The notes under the pieces: generated by a model
What the model saw: the letters and a program-made list of their open reading frames with translations, nothing else
Databases searched by the model: none
Told to the model about the DNA's origin: nothing
Position numbers and translations under genes: made by a program
From: Onthophagus taurus
Taxonomy: Eukaryota; Arthropoda; Insecta; Coleoptera; Scarabaeidae
Assembly (NCBI RefSeq): GCF_036711975.1
Contig: NC_091976.1
Location: 3,224,001 to 3,288,000 of the forward strand
DNA: 64,000 bases
Direction of reading: 5' to 3'
Shown here: piece by piece, positions 30,147 to 41,996 of the stretch
Layout of the letters: each line of letters starts with the position of its first letter
How positions within the stretch are numbered: position 1 is the stretch's first letter

Positions 30147-31181
30147 TTACAAAAATGATAAAAATTGTCTGAATGGATTTTGTTCAATATTTTCGTTCAT
30201 AAGGGAACCGCTGCTATTAGCATTAATATAATATTCTTCGTATAAATCCATCTCACGTGATTTACAAACTTTCTTAATTAACTTAACATTATCTATGGAA
30301 ATCTTGTGTTTAGATTCTTCCATGTGTTTGAAAACTGCGGAAGTTTTCTTGGAGGAGTGTTCTTTAAATATAACCTTAATGTTGCGACCTGTCTGTCCGA
30401 TGTACATTAAATCACATTCTGGACAATGAATGTTGTAAATACCACTCAGTTCTAAACTATTAAATTTATGTTTATTATTAAATAAATGTAACAGAGGTTT
30501 GTTATTATTGGAAATGAAGGCTGGAATAATGTTGAATTTATGTAAGTTTCGTGAGAGTTTGTTTTCTAGGGATGGGTGGAAGGGAACAGCGATAAACTTA
30601 GGTTTGTTTTTGAAGTGTGGATAGATTATTCTATTTAATTGCATATTGTGAACTTTATTGAAAATGTATTGTAAATCTTTAATAGTATACTTATTGTTCA
30701 AACCCATCTTGGCAATTCTCCTCACTTCATTAATCAGATTTTCGTCACTGAGTGGAATGTTGTATAAACGGTTGAATAAAAATCTAAATCCAGCATATTT
30801 ATGTTGTCTACAGTTAAAAGAATCTTTTGGGATCATAATATCAGTGTTGGTAGGTTTAGTGAAAATGTTGAACAAAAGCTTGTTGCAATTAATGTCTCTT
30901 TGAATCTGTAAATCGAGGAAGTTAAGTATACCGGAGTCATTTTCACACTCTGTGGTGAATTCTAAATTTGAGATGTTGTTGAAAATAGTTGTAAGTGCAT
31001 GAAGTTTAGCTGGGTTACCTTTAAAAATTATGAAAATATCGTCCACGTATCTGGCGTAGAAGGAGATGTCGCGTGTAAAGAGATTATATTTTTCTGAGAA
31101 AAGAGTATTTTCAAAATCGTTGACAAATATATCGGCTAGGATTCCTGATATAGGTGAATCCATAGGTAACCCATCATTCAT
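30147..31181 (-). pseudogene. Penelope-like retroelement, RT C-terminal half with GIY-YIG endonuclease
   Basis: The product begins NDGLPMDSPISGILADIF and contains the RT catalytic motif FYARYVDDIFIIFKG. A connector follows, then a C-terminal GIY-YIG nuclease (LSGIYNIHCPECDLMYIGQ then TGRN). The RT fingers are missing because the copy is cut at about 31185. The frame itself has no internal stop. The intact C-terminus and downstream hammerhead-like motif mark this as a 5'-truncated Penelope insertion, the usual form of these elements. Confidence 0.85.
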
Positions 31182-31340
31182 TTATTTTTGCCACATGTTG
31201 GAATAACTTACTAAAACATAACCTAACAAAATCATACTGCACACACAGATGGAGCAGGGCATACAACACACACAGCACAAATATTTATTGGCTGTGTGTG
31301 GTACTTTTACGTCGGTAAAAATTTTCGCCGCACAGTAAAT

Positions 31341-32102
31341 TTAACACACACGCAAATTTTGTGGATCCCGCTTAACACAAAAACCACACACGTCTGTGGC
31401 AGGGCTTCCGAATGCAATGTTAAACTTATTACTGAATATTCTGCTAAAGTACATGTAATTTACTATTAAATTTTCTACCGTATTTGCGTTGTACAGTTTC
31501 CATAACACAGTGATATTCAGTTCTGATGGTAAGTAAATTCGGCGAGATTTAGCGCGCCCGTAATAACTCTCATGTCCTTTTAATCCGGCTATAAATTTTT
31601 TCACATTTTCAAGTCTATCAATATTCTTGAAAGAGCGTTTGTCTCCCCCACGTTTTTCAACAATACCACAACCAGACTGAATTTTCTCAGCAATAGTATT
31701 AACACGTCTCTGAGTTACACTGAATACTTTTAGGAACAGTTTTTGGCAAATGTTAATTTTTTCCTGATCCTTCCAAACCTACAAAAAGTATTAATAGTAT
31801 TTTTTACATCTTGCAGACAGAAAAAGAATACGAAATAAAACTTACAAAGTATTTTATAGTAAAATTATGGGATATCTTTTTTCAGGTTTTCGATTTCTAA
31901 CTCTCCTTGGTTTATCAATAGCTATAAAATTTCCTAGTTTATTATCTTGAAGATTTTTATTTTTTGTTTTAAAAAAATTATTTCTAATTTCTTTTATAAT
32001 ATCGTCTTGGCTTATTTCATGACATCGAAAATCTTTACGTTTATGGGTACAGGAAAAGTCAATGTGTTCCAAATTAGGGAAATGGTCTGAATGCCTTAAC
32101 AA
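31341..32102 (-). pseudogene. unclassified DDE-type transposon gene, two exons visible
   Basis: Exon 31854-32102 encodes HIDFSCTHKRKDFRCHEISQ and RRVRNRKPEKRYP. After an intron with a TTTTTGTAG acceptor, 31341-31778 encodes INICQKLFLKVFSVTQRRV, then KKFIAGLKGHESYYGRAKS and NIAFGSPATDVCGFCV. I know this protein type as a repeated transposon gene in invertebrates and fish but cannot place it in a superfamily. The catalytic part beyond CGFCVKR is missing, as another sequence starts at about 31335. A further upstream exon (GDVDRGTRKRQRNIT) is likely near 32170-32270. Confidence 0.55.
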
Positions 32103-32428
32103 ATGCTAAAAATAAAAAAACAATATATTTAATAAAAACATAACCAACAAAATTATTAAAACTTATCTAATTTCACTTTTACGCTGTTTTGCAGTAATAT
32201 TTCTTTGTCGCTTTCTGGTTCCTCGGTCAACATCACCGACTACATGCTGTCCTTCACCGGTTTCATTTATTATGTGAACGATCAACTTAGCTAATTAAGG
32301 GTTAATAAACGAAAACAGAATACTAACGAAAGACATTTAACGGATAGCGACAATCAAATAGCAGTTAGTCCACAGTATAAGACAAACTACCATTGGTTTG
32401 TCCACTGTATATGGACATACAGCATATA

Positions 32429-32777
32429 CAGGGTGTATCTGAATGACTGCAACAAACTTCAAGGGGTGATTCTTTAGTGAATTTTAAGGGTACTTTGATA
32501 TATGAACCATGGGCGACTTCGGCTGAAGGGTAGGTTGAAACTACAAATAGGGTCAAAACGTGCCCTATTATGAGTTAAACATATTCCCCAAATTTCATTT
32601 TCCTACCGTTTATGGTTTTTGAGAAAAAAAAATTAAACCAAAATGTTCCGCCATTTTTGGAGGGGTGTAACTCCTTAGGGGAGCCGAAGTCGCCCATGGT
32701 TCATATATCAAAGTACTCTTAAAATTCACTAAAGAATCACCCCTTGAAGTTTGTTGCAGTCATTCAGATACACCCTG
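32429..32777. mobile_element. mariner-type MITE (foldback, TA target)
   Basis: Arms of about 103 bases start CAGGGTGTATCTGAATGACT and end AGTCATTCAGATACACCCTG, flanked by TA on both sides. The central about 140 bases are non-coding. Confidence 0.9.
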
Positions 32778-32799
32778 TAGATAGTCCAAGCGGTTTTCA

Positions 32800-33035
32800 T
32801 AATCTATTTTACTTGGGAGATAATGCTTTTAGAAAGTCCTATCATATATAAAATGATAGCAAACTGTTTCTAGATTGTTACACCATCTTTAGTTAAGAAT
32901 TTCAAATTTTGGACAAAATGCATATAGAAAGTCTGCTCCTCATATATGCAGATTATTTTATGTCAGAAGTCGGATCAGTCAGTTGGCAAATGTCAAAAAT
33001 TTTACAAAATAATAAAAAAATATGATTTATAAGTA
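32800..33035. other. no gene seen
   Basis: A+T-rich sequence between a MITE and a MADF fragment. Confidence 0.3.
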
Positions 33036-33081
33036 CTTACCAAATTTGTTTTTTTCATTATCAAGCGTGTTTCGTCAAAAC

Positions 33082-33174
33082 TTAATTTTTGTATTTTTCT
33101 ATAGTTTTGTCCCACAACATCGGCTGAGCTTCCACCAAGCTAATCAACACTTCAATGTCTATTTCTTGCGACAT
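33082..33174 (-). pseudogene. MADF-domain protein, first-exon fragment
   Basis: ATG at 33174; SQEIDIEVLISLVEAQPMLW then DKTIEKYKN and a stop. This is the first helix of a MADF (Myb/SANT-like) DNA-binding domain, as in the accessory protein of PIF/Harbinger transposons. It marks the remnant of another Harbinger copy. GC-rich sequence at 33240-33330 next to it may be its terminal repeat. Confidence 0.6.
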
Positions 33175-33443
33175 TGTAATGACTACAAGAAAATTTAAAA
33201 AATCGCAATACCGGCTATCCATATAGACTACCGACTACCTCATACTACTACGAACCATCCGGTACCCGGCACCGAGTGCTCCAGTGGGGATAGCCGGCGA
33301 CAAGGCGGTTGCCAGCGGTCGGGCCGGCGCCGGGTAGGTTCGTCCGGTACGTCGGAAATGGTGCACACTAACTTATACAACACCAGTTCCATCACCCGGC
33401 ACCGGACGCATCTATCAGGCACGTGTAAAGCGGAGAACACATA

Positions 33444-33866
33444 CAGCGTGTCCCGTATCTTCCGCATCAGAGCATTATACGGTTGTAGGATACATTATTC
33501 TGAAGCGATCTTTCTAATAAATTTTTTTCGAAATGTTTATAATAACCGCACGGGAACTGTTTAAAGGAACTGTTTTTCGTCCAATCAGCAGATCGCAAAT
33601 CAGACTCAGGTAATCGGTGCCACCCTCGGCCGGTCCGCTACGCCGATGATAACTCGTTTCCCACGTGTACTCACCAATAAATTCGTCATGGAAAGAGAAA
33701 TAAACTTTTTCGATGAATCAAAGTTGTCCGTTATTGGTCGTCGTTAAACAGTTCCCGTGCGGTTATTATAAACATTTCGAAAAAATTTTATTAGAAAGAT
33801 CGCTTCAGAATAATGTATTCTACAACCGTATAATGCTCTGATGCGGAAGATACGGGACACGCTGTA
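33444..33866. mobile_element. MITE with about 118-bp inverted arms
   Basis: The arms begin CAGCGTGTCCCGTATCTTCC and end GGAAGATACGGGACACGCTG, flanked by TA. They include CGATCTTTCTAATAAA/TTTATTAGAAAGATCG. It directly abuts the left terminus of the Harbinger element at 33867. Confidence 0.9.
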
Positions 33867-34071
33867 TACGCGATCACGACCACGATCGCGATAGCGATTG
33901 CGTTAACGATTGCGATCATACGAAGCAGTGAACATATGCTTTTTAAACGCTAAACGCACAGAACGTTTAGCAGTCACATTAAGGTAATAATACTATTTAG
34001 ATATTATTTATTTTTTACTAATACTACTATAATAAATAATACTCAAATACAAAAATACTATATAAAAACCT

Positions 34072-34843
34072 TTATATGATATTACGACTGAAATCCTCAT
34101 ACCAAGCTGCTGAAGATGAACTGTTATTAGCAGTTTCATCGATATTCCGGTATTGATGGGTATTATGTATGGAATTTGATGTCATATTTGATGCGTGAGG
34201 TGGGGAAATAGAATTGAAAGAAGAACTTGTCATTGGTCGGTTTTCCTCCTGGGTTTCTGCTAGTTGTTGCAGTTCTTCTTCCATTAGTATTTTTGCCACT
34301 TTATATTTTATTAGTGTTTGACGATGAGGCGATAATTTCTTTACGCTCGCAGCATACGCTTGAAACGCTAAATCTATAGGATGATTATTAACTTCATTGT
34401 GTTTTTTGTTCAAAAACTGAATAACCTTCTCAACAGAGGAAGAATTTGATGGGGGGTCTTCGATCAGTTTCCTTTTTTTTGCCTGTTTACGATCACTTCC
34501 TGTTGTCGATGAAGAGAGATCCTTCATCATTCTTTGCCTCACTTTGACGGCTGTCGGAAGTTTCAGTGGTTTCTGTTTCTTCATTTGTTAGTTCAGGAGT
34601 CTCTGCTATGGCATCATGTACATTTGTATACGTCTGAGCAAATTGGTAGAATGGTCTAAACATTTCCATATGGTGCGCCCAAGGCCAGGTCTTATATCGG
34701 GATACACCTTTAGCTGCTTGTCCAGTTCGGGTTGTTTCAGAACGTAGATATTTTGAAAAACAATCTCTCAACTTTTTCCACCGTTTTTTTAAATCGTCAC
34801 CTGCAAAGAACAGGTCTACAATAAACAAGAGTCCTGTTTCCAT
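34072..34843 (-). pseudogene. Harbinger MADF protein, distal part
   Basis: The frame 34493-34843 gives DDLKKRWKKLRDCFSKYLRS and YKTWPWAHHMEMFRPFYQF, the second half of a MADF domain followed by an acidic Thr/Glu-rich region. After a frame change, 34072-34584 continues with VEKVIQFLNKKHNEV, YAASVKKLSPHRQTLIKYKV and a Gln/Ser-rich tail, that is, a BESS-like end. Its first exon is at 39702-39890, on the far side of the transposase. The protein normally helps bring the transposase to DNA and the nucleus. Confidence 0.65.
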
Positions 34844-35369
34844 CGGAATTTTTTTTAAAATAAAATTGTATTTTTATTTACATTTAACACTAGCAGAAAA
34901 ACATTATTTCTAAGGTATATTTTCTATTTTTTCTAGATTTTTAGCTACCGGCGATTCATACAAAACAATTGGTCACAGCTTTCGATTAGGATTTTCAACA
35001 GTTGTGACTATTGTTGAAGAAGTTTGCCAGGCAATATGGAATAAATTGCAGCCAATTTATATGCCAGAGCCCACAATGGAATTATGGGAAAAATCAATTT
35101 TGGGCTACAAAAACTTGTGGCAGTTTCCTAATTGTTTGGGAAGCATAGACGGCAAGCATGTGACAATCAAATGTCCACAAAAGAGCGGATCAAACTACTT
35201 TTCTTACTTAAAAAAATTTTCAATTGTTCTAATGGCGATTGTTGATCCTGAGTATAAATTTACTTGTATAGATGTAGGAGGATATGGTAAAAATAGTGAC
35301 GGTGGTATCTTCGAGGCATCAATTATGGGTAGAAGATTTGCAAATGGCACTTTTAACATTCCTCCAAGT

Positions 35370-38300
35370 CAGAGCTGGGCAAAATACTTCCCACAAGTAT
35401 TTTAAATACAAAATACTCAGTACTAAATTTAAGAAATATTTAAAGTATTAAGTACAAATACTTTCGATAAAAAGTATTTTAAATACTAAGTACTCGTGTA
35501 AAGTATTTAAATATTTTTCAAAATACTTTTTCAAATACTCTCTAATTCATTTGAAAAATAATAAAATGATTAATAAAAAATAAATTAATCTATTGTTTGA
35601 AATTGGGTCAAAATCAATTATTGTAACTTATTAGTGGTACACTTTATTAGCTTTTAATAACGTCAACATTTCAAAATTATTATCTGATAGTCCGTGTCGT
35701 CGCGGCGTATTAATCATCGTGGCAAATGAAAACAAACGCTCCACTGCCGCAGGAGATGGTAATGGGGTATTATATTTTAAAAATATTTTCTTCATTGCTG
35801 GATAATCATTCAGCATCTTAATATCACATCTTTTATCTTGCAGATAGTTCAATAATTGGATTTCGTTATGTCCCACATCTTTATTTGTTCCTCGTTTTTC
35901 GAATTCAAAAAAATCATCCTCTTCACTGCCAGTTGGAGAAGAGTCCATTATTTCAAAATTTTCTTCATTTATTAAATTTAAAATCTTGGTTTTTATTTTA
36001 TTGCTTTCTTCTTCCACCTTTTTATCTTCAATCCCACACAGCCATCGCAATTTAAACCTAGGATGTGATACAGCCGCAATAGTGGCAGTATCACATTCTA
36101 GGTTTAAAAGCAGTCCATAACGGTTATTGAGGGCATCTATGCATCCCTTAATATCAATCCAACCTGATCCAGTGAAGAGTCAATCATTTTAGTCCATTTT
36201 CGGTGTAACGATAAAATAGAAGGCAATAAAAATCCATAGAAACAGCACTCTTCCCCCTAAAACATCATAACTGAATAACAAAAATAAATTTACTGAATAA
36301 CTAAAAAGTTATCAGAACGTTTCTTTGGGTGAATTATAATCTTTAACGTATTTAAATCTATAATTCACATGCCATATTATATTTTTATTCACTTTCGATG
36401 AAATTTTTAATATAAAAATGAAAAACATTGCAATTTCATAAACTTATCATTCATAAAATTCATGTATACTGCTTATCTGCTATCTGCTTATAACGCCGAA
36501 ATGTACTATCGGCAAAAGATATATTAGCATATGACAAAAGAGAGCGTAGACCAAGCGCCCATGCGGTCAGGTAAGCGCTTGTAAGGCAAAATCGTAAAGG
36601 CATACTTTAAAGGTATGCCTTTAAAGTTAAATTGTTTGCGCTAATGGCTTCATGATGTTGACGTATTGCTCTAAGTACGCTAATTCTGCATCCTTAAAAC
36701 TAGAATTTAAATCCAATTCTTTGAACAAAACCGGCAATTTTTCTTTTTCTTTCAAAATTTGTGTTATAGAGTCATACAAAGAATTCCATCGTGTAACTCC
36801 AGGTGTTGAAAGCGCATGTCCCAACACCCCTTTTATAACTTCAGCTGATTTTGGCCTGTTAGCCTTATTCCACAACAAAGAACATTTATTAATGGCGTGA
36901 ATATTTCTGCTGCGTAATATAGTGTTTTTCTGTAAAATATTTTTCATGTCGGTAGTTGCTATGAGGTTTAAGGTGTGACTAGCACATCGAAGATGACGAG
37001 GAAGAATTATATTAATATTATCCTGATCATTCCTATCGCCTTCGGATATATATTCGAAATGGAGAACTTCATCATCTTCAGCACCATCATCTAAAATGTT
37101 AGGTCATTCTGTATTCTACTGCATAAAACAGGAATTAACCAACATACCCATATCATCAAGTTCCGGAGTTACATAGCCAAATTCCTTAAACGCCTTGACA
37201 AAATTACTTCCATTGTCAGTAATTGTGCTGACAATATTCTTATAATTTAAGTAAAACTTAATATTAATTTCATCTAATGCTTCAGCAATCCGGTTAAATG
37301 AGTGGACACCTAAAAAAATAGGAATTATACAACTAGAGAGCACTATCGAATCGATAGTGCTCTCTAAGGTTTGTGTATCGATAGTATCGATACACAAACC
37401 TTTAAATCTGCTACACGAAAGAGCAGCTGATCGACGTTCTAAGTTGTCATCAATCCAGTGTACTGTTACACCCAAAAAGCTTCTATTTTTGCAAGACCAA
37501 ATGTCGGCAGTAGTACAGAAATAATTCTGTTTTGACATTTCTGCTTGAATATGAGTGATAGTAGACTCATATAATAATTCCATATCTCTACATATAGTTC
37601 GCCGACTAGGTATATCTACGTTAAACCCCTCAAAGATTGCTTTAAAACTGTCATTTTCAATTATTGATAACGGTGATATTGTATTAATTATAAACCGTGT
37701 TAATCTTCTGTTAAACTCAGCTTGTTGAACGTGGGTGAAAGTGAAAGTGGGTTGCTGTAATTTTTCACATTTTTGTTTCTTCCATAGAGGACTTTCAGCT
37801 TTGCGCTTAACGGATTTTTTTTTCGGATTTGTGTTTAATGTAAGTGTCAAATTTATTCCGATGTGATTGCTTCAGGTGTTTTAATAAATTAGATGTAGCA
37901 AATAAATTTGCTTTTAGAATCTTTATTTTTGGTTGACAGGTAACGCAGGTAACTTCAAAGTTTTTAAAATTTCGAATTTCACCTGCTACTTTAAAAAAAG
38001 TACCATCCAGTAATGGACTATTTTTTAGTCGTTGTTGTAAATGTGCATTCATGCTGGATTGCGTGGATGTATCAATCGCATTATTATTTTTTTCATGTGA
38101 ACAACTTGGTTTTAATGGTTCTTCCATTTTTGTGATGAAGTGATGAAGTGTATGGCACCTTTCACATTATACGGTCGGGCAAAACAATGGACACCCATTG
38201 TTGTCCATTCGTACGATTTTTTCCCGTACGGTCGAAACCGTATAGTGTGAAAGGAGCCTCGAGAGCCATCTGAGAATTTCGGTTTAGAGATTCTAACACA

Positions 38301-39269
38301 TGTTTCAAATCATCAACGCCATTGTTGAAGTACCAAATGGCTGATCGTGATTAGCGTTGAGGTTCAGATTATTTAGCACCTTTACGGTCCTAGGGCCTGT
38401 TTTACCGCCCAAAATAAAATAAAAAAATTAAATTATTTTTATAGCAAAATTTTATCTTTAAAGCTTCACTATTCTTGTACCTACTCTTTTAAAAAAAAAA
38501 TTTAAATTTCATCTTCTATTGTCCTAATTTACCTCTGCATAATTTTTATTTAAAAATATTGGATAAAAATTTTTTTTAAGTAAATTTCCATAGCTCAGCC
38601 GCTAAATAAAATTTGTATATATTTTTTTAAATAACGAGTTGGTAGCCATTTCTAACATAAACGTGTGCAGATAACGTAAACGTCTTTTTGCGGTTATTCA
38701 AGCCATAAACGTAAAATTCTCAGTATTTACTCGTTAATAAAATCTGTAATAAAAAAAAATCTTACCTATCACTACAGCGATCGTTTATTCAATTTAACAA
38801 TTTCACTACTGGTGTACACGAACTCGACACAGCAACACACGACTTGTGACTCGTCTCAGTCCACAGTCGTCTCATCTCAAACTACGATTGCAAATTGCAA
38901 GTTGCAAGAGAACAACTAGCAAATGATATTACCGACATAACAAGTAAACCAAAAATGCAGTACCCACCTAATTTGTAGAGATGGCGCTGAATTCTAATTA
39001 TAGTTTTCGTTTGAACACGTTCAGACTTGCAAATCTAACAAGTATTTTGGAAATGAAAAATACTTAAAATACTTTTCAGATTCTTAAAATACTTGTATGA
39101 TATTTAAAATACTTTTTTAAGTATAAAATACTAAATATATTGTCGAAGTATTTTAAATACTAAATATAAGTACCAATTTTACAGAGTATTTAAAATACTA
39201 AGCCCAAAATACTTTTGATACTTAAAATACATATTTTAAATATAAGTATTTTAAGTATGCCCAGCTCTG
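35370..39269 (-). mobile_element. hAT element (3.9 kb) with 8-bp TSD
   Basis: Termini CAGAGCTGGGCA / TGCCCAGCTCTG, TSD CTCCAAGT at 35362-35369 and 39270-39277. Both subterminal regions are rich in AAATACTTTTAAAAT-like repeats. It contains a broken transposase on the minus strand. Confidence 0.95.
35631..38127 (-). pseudogene. hAT transposase (BED-type), several frame breaks
   Basis: From the ATG at 38127: BED zinc finger (VTCVTCQPKIKILKANLFAT then LLKHLKQSHRNKF). Next, 37116-37850 holds the catalytic core start (YFCTTADIWSCKNRSFLGVT and STITDNGSNFVKAFKEFGY). 36627-36947 has RCSLLWNKANRPKSAEVIK and a VTRWNSLYDSI motif. 36050-35631 is the C-terminal dimerisation domain (PSPAAVERLFSFATMINTPR). 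36050-36600 is partly readable coding sequence with stops. The element is clearly dead. Confidence 0.85.
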
Positions 39270-39701
39270 CTCCAAGTAGACCTTTACCAGGTGAAGATGC
39301 TGAAGTTCCGTGTGTTTTGATAGGCGATGAAGCCTTTACACTCAGTACTTATTTAATGCGACCGTTTCCCTATAGACAATCAAGACATGACCATAATAAA
39401 GAAAATTTTAACTATCACTTGTGTATAGCGCGTCGCGTTGTGGAAAACGCATTTGGAATACTGGCACACAAATGGAGATTGTTTTTTAGACCATTAGAAG
39501 TGAAGGTGGAAACAGCTACAAAACTTGTCAAAGCGGCTTGCGTATTACATAACCTTTTACGGATAAAAAAAATTGATCAACAATTTGTAAACTTACAAGA
39601 AACTATTGATGGATCAGTACAAGTGTTGAATAACTTGCCGGTTGACGGAAGAAGAGCAATAAACCTGGCCTTTAATATACGTGAAAAATTTGTCACATAT
39701 T

Positions 39702-39890
39702 TCAATAACTTTTAAATATACAATAAACTAGAAAAAAATACTGACCTGTTTGTTCTAATTCCATGTCCTTCGCAATTTCATCCCATACTTTATTTTTTAT
39801 ACGTACATTCTTGTAGTCGCAATGTGATAAATCATATAAACTTTTATGTTTCTTAACATTTTCAATTAATGTTTCTGTAAAATCAGCCAT
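39702..39890 (-). CDS. Harbinger MADF protein, first exon
   Basis: ATG at 39890; ADFTETLIENVKKHKSLYDL then CDYKNVRIKNKVWDEIAKDM and ELEQTG, followed by a GTCAGT-like donor at about 39745. It is the N-terminal half of a MADF domain. Its end overlaps the 3' end of the transposase gene, so the two genes converge. The partner exon is at about 34800. Confidence 0.6.
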   Translation of the reverse strand: MADFTETLIENVKKHKSLYDLSHCDYKNVRIKNKVWDEIAKDMELEQTGQYFFLVYCIFKSY

Positions 39891-40106
39891 TTTTCGTACA
39901 CAATATATTTCACGCGATCTGCGATAAATACAACTTGTTGCGTTTGGTCGCTAACGCTGTGGTTGTCGATGAGGACGCGAACGAACGCTGCACAAGTCTA
40001 CTATATCGCTAACAGGTCGTAACATGTATGTTCGGTTTCATTAGTTTCCGTGTGACGCATCTGATCGCCAACGCTATCGCGATCGTGGTCGTGATCGCGT
40101 ATATGT

Positions 40107-40660
40107 GTTTTCCGCTTAAAGCTACTCTAAGGCCGCGTTTCCACTTGTCGGGTGTCGTGATCCGTTTGTGATCTGTCCTTGTTCTCACTTGTCGAATGAA
40201 TGTGAACAGTTCCATATAAAACGAGATGCCACTAGAACATCTGACATCCGACAAGTTGAAACGCGGCCTGACTGAGTTTAGAAGCTTCGAAATTTTGACC
40301 AATACACTCCGCGTTGCAAATTTTGACCGAAATTATAACAACCATTTAATTTACAACAGAATAATATAACAAAACGCTTTATTACGTAATCTTCCGTGTT
40401 GTGATGCGCACACGAGAATAACGAAACAGAAAAGAACAAAAAAAAACGGAAAAGAACTTTATATAACAATTGCCGACAACAGTTCCGTGATAAATAGCTG
40501 TTTCATTTCACTTTTCTGATATTTTTATAAACCGCCGAAAATTTGATTCAGATTATTTAGAAATGTTTAGTTTAACGCGATTTTCATAAATCTATTACAC
40601 CGAGAAGCGTTCAATTCTGGGCCGAAACAAATGTAAGAAAAAAAAAGAAAATAAATCTCA
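40107..40660. other. short foldback and non-coding
   Basis: 40130-40270 is a small inverted repeat (AGGCCGCGTTTCCACTTGTC ... GACAAGTTGAAACGCGGCCT), a MITE. The rest has no gene. Confidence 0.6.
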
Positions 40661-40668
40661 TTACTTAC

Positions 40669-40738
40669 CTTTGAATCGTTCTCCAAGTACATCAAACAAT
40701 TCCCATTCTCTGAGAATATTGTTAACGTTGTCACACAT
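40669..40738 (-). CDS. first exon of the CACTA-like second gene
   Basis: ATG at 40738; encodes MCDNVNNILREWELFDVLGE then RFK, and ends at AAG/GTAAGT. A short SAM-like helix segment opens such second ORFs. It sits 510 bases inside the right terminus of the element, on the same strand as the distal exons at 25-26 kb. Confidence 0.45.
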
Positions 40739-41262
40739 CTTAACACTGACCACTAACGCCGTTAACTAAGTTAACAGAACAGAAAATATAGGGAATAAAC
40801 GGTCGAACACGCGTCAAACTGGCGGGCGTCTTCTTACAAAAAACGGGTTAATCTAACTTATTTTACACATGACGGTGTATGATTTTACTACACACAATAG
40901 TAATGTGGACCATACACGAATTGTATAATAATTGTAGTAAAAAGAACAACGCGCTTAAAGTTTCTTTACATAAAATACCAAAAAATATACAACAAATTTT
41001 ATTTAAATATTACTACAAAAAATATTAAAAACTAACACCGGCTGTTTTCATTCACGTTGAAGACAGCATACCATACATTGTAGTAAATACTAACACAATT
41101 TTTGTACTACAAAGCGCTGAGATCAGTACAATCGTGTTCTGTGTATATCGGCAAACGGTGTATTAGAAATTAATACAATTGTATCAGTTTTTACGACAAA
41201 AAAAGTACTACATTGTTGTAGTAAATTAGTAGAAGCCGGTTTTTACTGTGTACACGCTAAAA

Positions 41263-41706
41263 ATGCCTAAAGTTTCAAATAAAAAAACTTGTGAATCGGC
41301 GATTACCCCAACAATGCCGTATATGAAAAAAGTTAAGAAAAATGTTATATATGAAAGTGATGAATCTACATCGTCCGTTTCACAGCAAAAATTTGATGAT
41401 AAGCTTATTAACGCAAATTTGCCTTCGCTAAAGCCAAAATTATCCTGTACGGAAATGGAGTTAGATTTGGTATATCCAATTATTGCCCTGAAACGATTAG
41501 TGAACGCTACATTCCCTTCATTGCTGATGGAGCTTGAAGATAATGTTGTTTTTCTCCCAGAGCGATATCTAAACCACATAGATGAGGAGTTTCCGGAAAT
41601 GGTAAATTCGGGGGAATACGAAAGAATTGGATTGCTGTTACACTCCCGGAAATGTGTTTCCAAAGACAAAAATCCGTTACACGAATTTAAATTCGTTAAA
41701 TGTTAA
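41263..41706 (+). CDS. VFLPKR-family accessory protein of Polinton P4
   Basis: From the ATG at 41263, 147 residues: a Lys/Ser-rich N-terminus, then TEMELDLVYPIIALKRLVN and LLMELEDNVVFLPERYLN, matching the family at 4074, 55274 and 56387. It lies 290 bases before the PolB start, on the same strand, and its 5' flank was cut by the CACTA-like element whose end is only 12 bases upstream of the ATG. The frame is intact. The replication context is the only hint of function. Confidence 0.6.
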   Translation: MPKVSNKKTCESAITPTMPYMKKVKKNVIYESDESTSSVSQQKFDDKLINANLPSLKPKLSCTEMELDLVYPIIALKRLVNATFPSLLMELEDNVVFLPERYLNHIDEEFPEMVNSGEYERIGLLLHSRKCVSKDKNPLHEFKFVKC

Positions 41707-41996
41707 TGGTAATATAGAATTCAAAACATGTAAATAAATGCTAATGGTAATATAGATTCAAAACATGTAAAAAATCTATTAAATTGAATTCTTAAAATAA
41801 ATATAATTTTAAAAATATATTATGACTTTATTCACCATAACCACAATCCTTCGCATATAAACTTTCCAAACGATTTTTTTTTAGGGGAGTGAGGGAGGGA
41901 GGAGGAAAAATACTTCCTCGATAGTATGTAAGATTGGCGAGTTAATATGAAAAATCATTAGTTTTATTTTAAACGCTATATAAACAACCTACAACG

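Larger units (their letters stand above)
34970..39715 (+). pseudogene. HARBI1-like transposase split by a hAT
   Basis: The 35004-35369 part carries FPNCLGSIDGKHVTIKCP and VLMAIVDPEYKFTCIDVGG (catalytic Asp regions) and SDGGIFEAS. The 39270-39715 part gives VPCVLIGDEAFTLSTYLMR, RRVVENAFGILAHKWRLF (catalytic Glu region) and AACVLHNLLR. The halves join in frame across the 8-bp TSD CTCCAAGT. The N-terminal helix region is not evident; the sequence before 34970 is A+T-rich or part of an intron. Confidence 0.8.
33867..40106. mobile_element. PIF/Harbinger element carrying an inserted hAT
   Basis: Termini are inverse over about 31 bases: left ATACGCGATCACGACCACGA then TCGCGATAGCG, right CGCTATCGCGATCGTGGTCG then TGATCGCGTAT. 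Inside are the transposase on the plus strand (about 34970-39715) and a MADF gene on the minus strand with exons at 39702-39890 and 34072-34843. A 3.9-kb hAT splits the transposase. Exact TSD not resolved. Confidence 0.75.
21765..41250 (-). mobile_element. CACTA/CMC-like element, heavily invaded
   Basis: The left end CACAGTAAAAA at 21765 and the right end TTTTTACTGTG at 41250 are inverses. Both are followed inward by many TACTACAA/TTGTAGTA subterminal repeats (21775-22350; 40870-41230), and TA flanks both sides. Minus-strand coding parts lie at both ends: transposase at 22789-25144, second gene at 25205-26235 and its first exon at 40669-40738. Everything between about 26275 and 40600 is later insertions (piggyBac, Penelope, MITEs, Harbinger with hAT). 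Without these the element would be roughly 5 kb. Confidence 0.6.

Noticed and set aside
33240-33564. ORFs in the GC-rich block and MITE
   Set aside because: Explained by transposon termini and the foldback arms.
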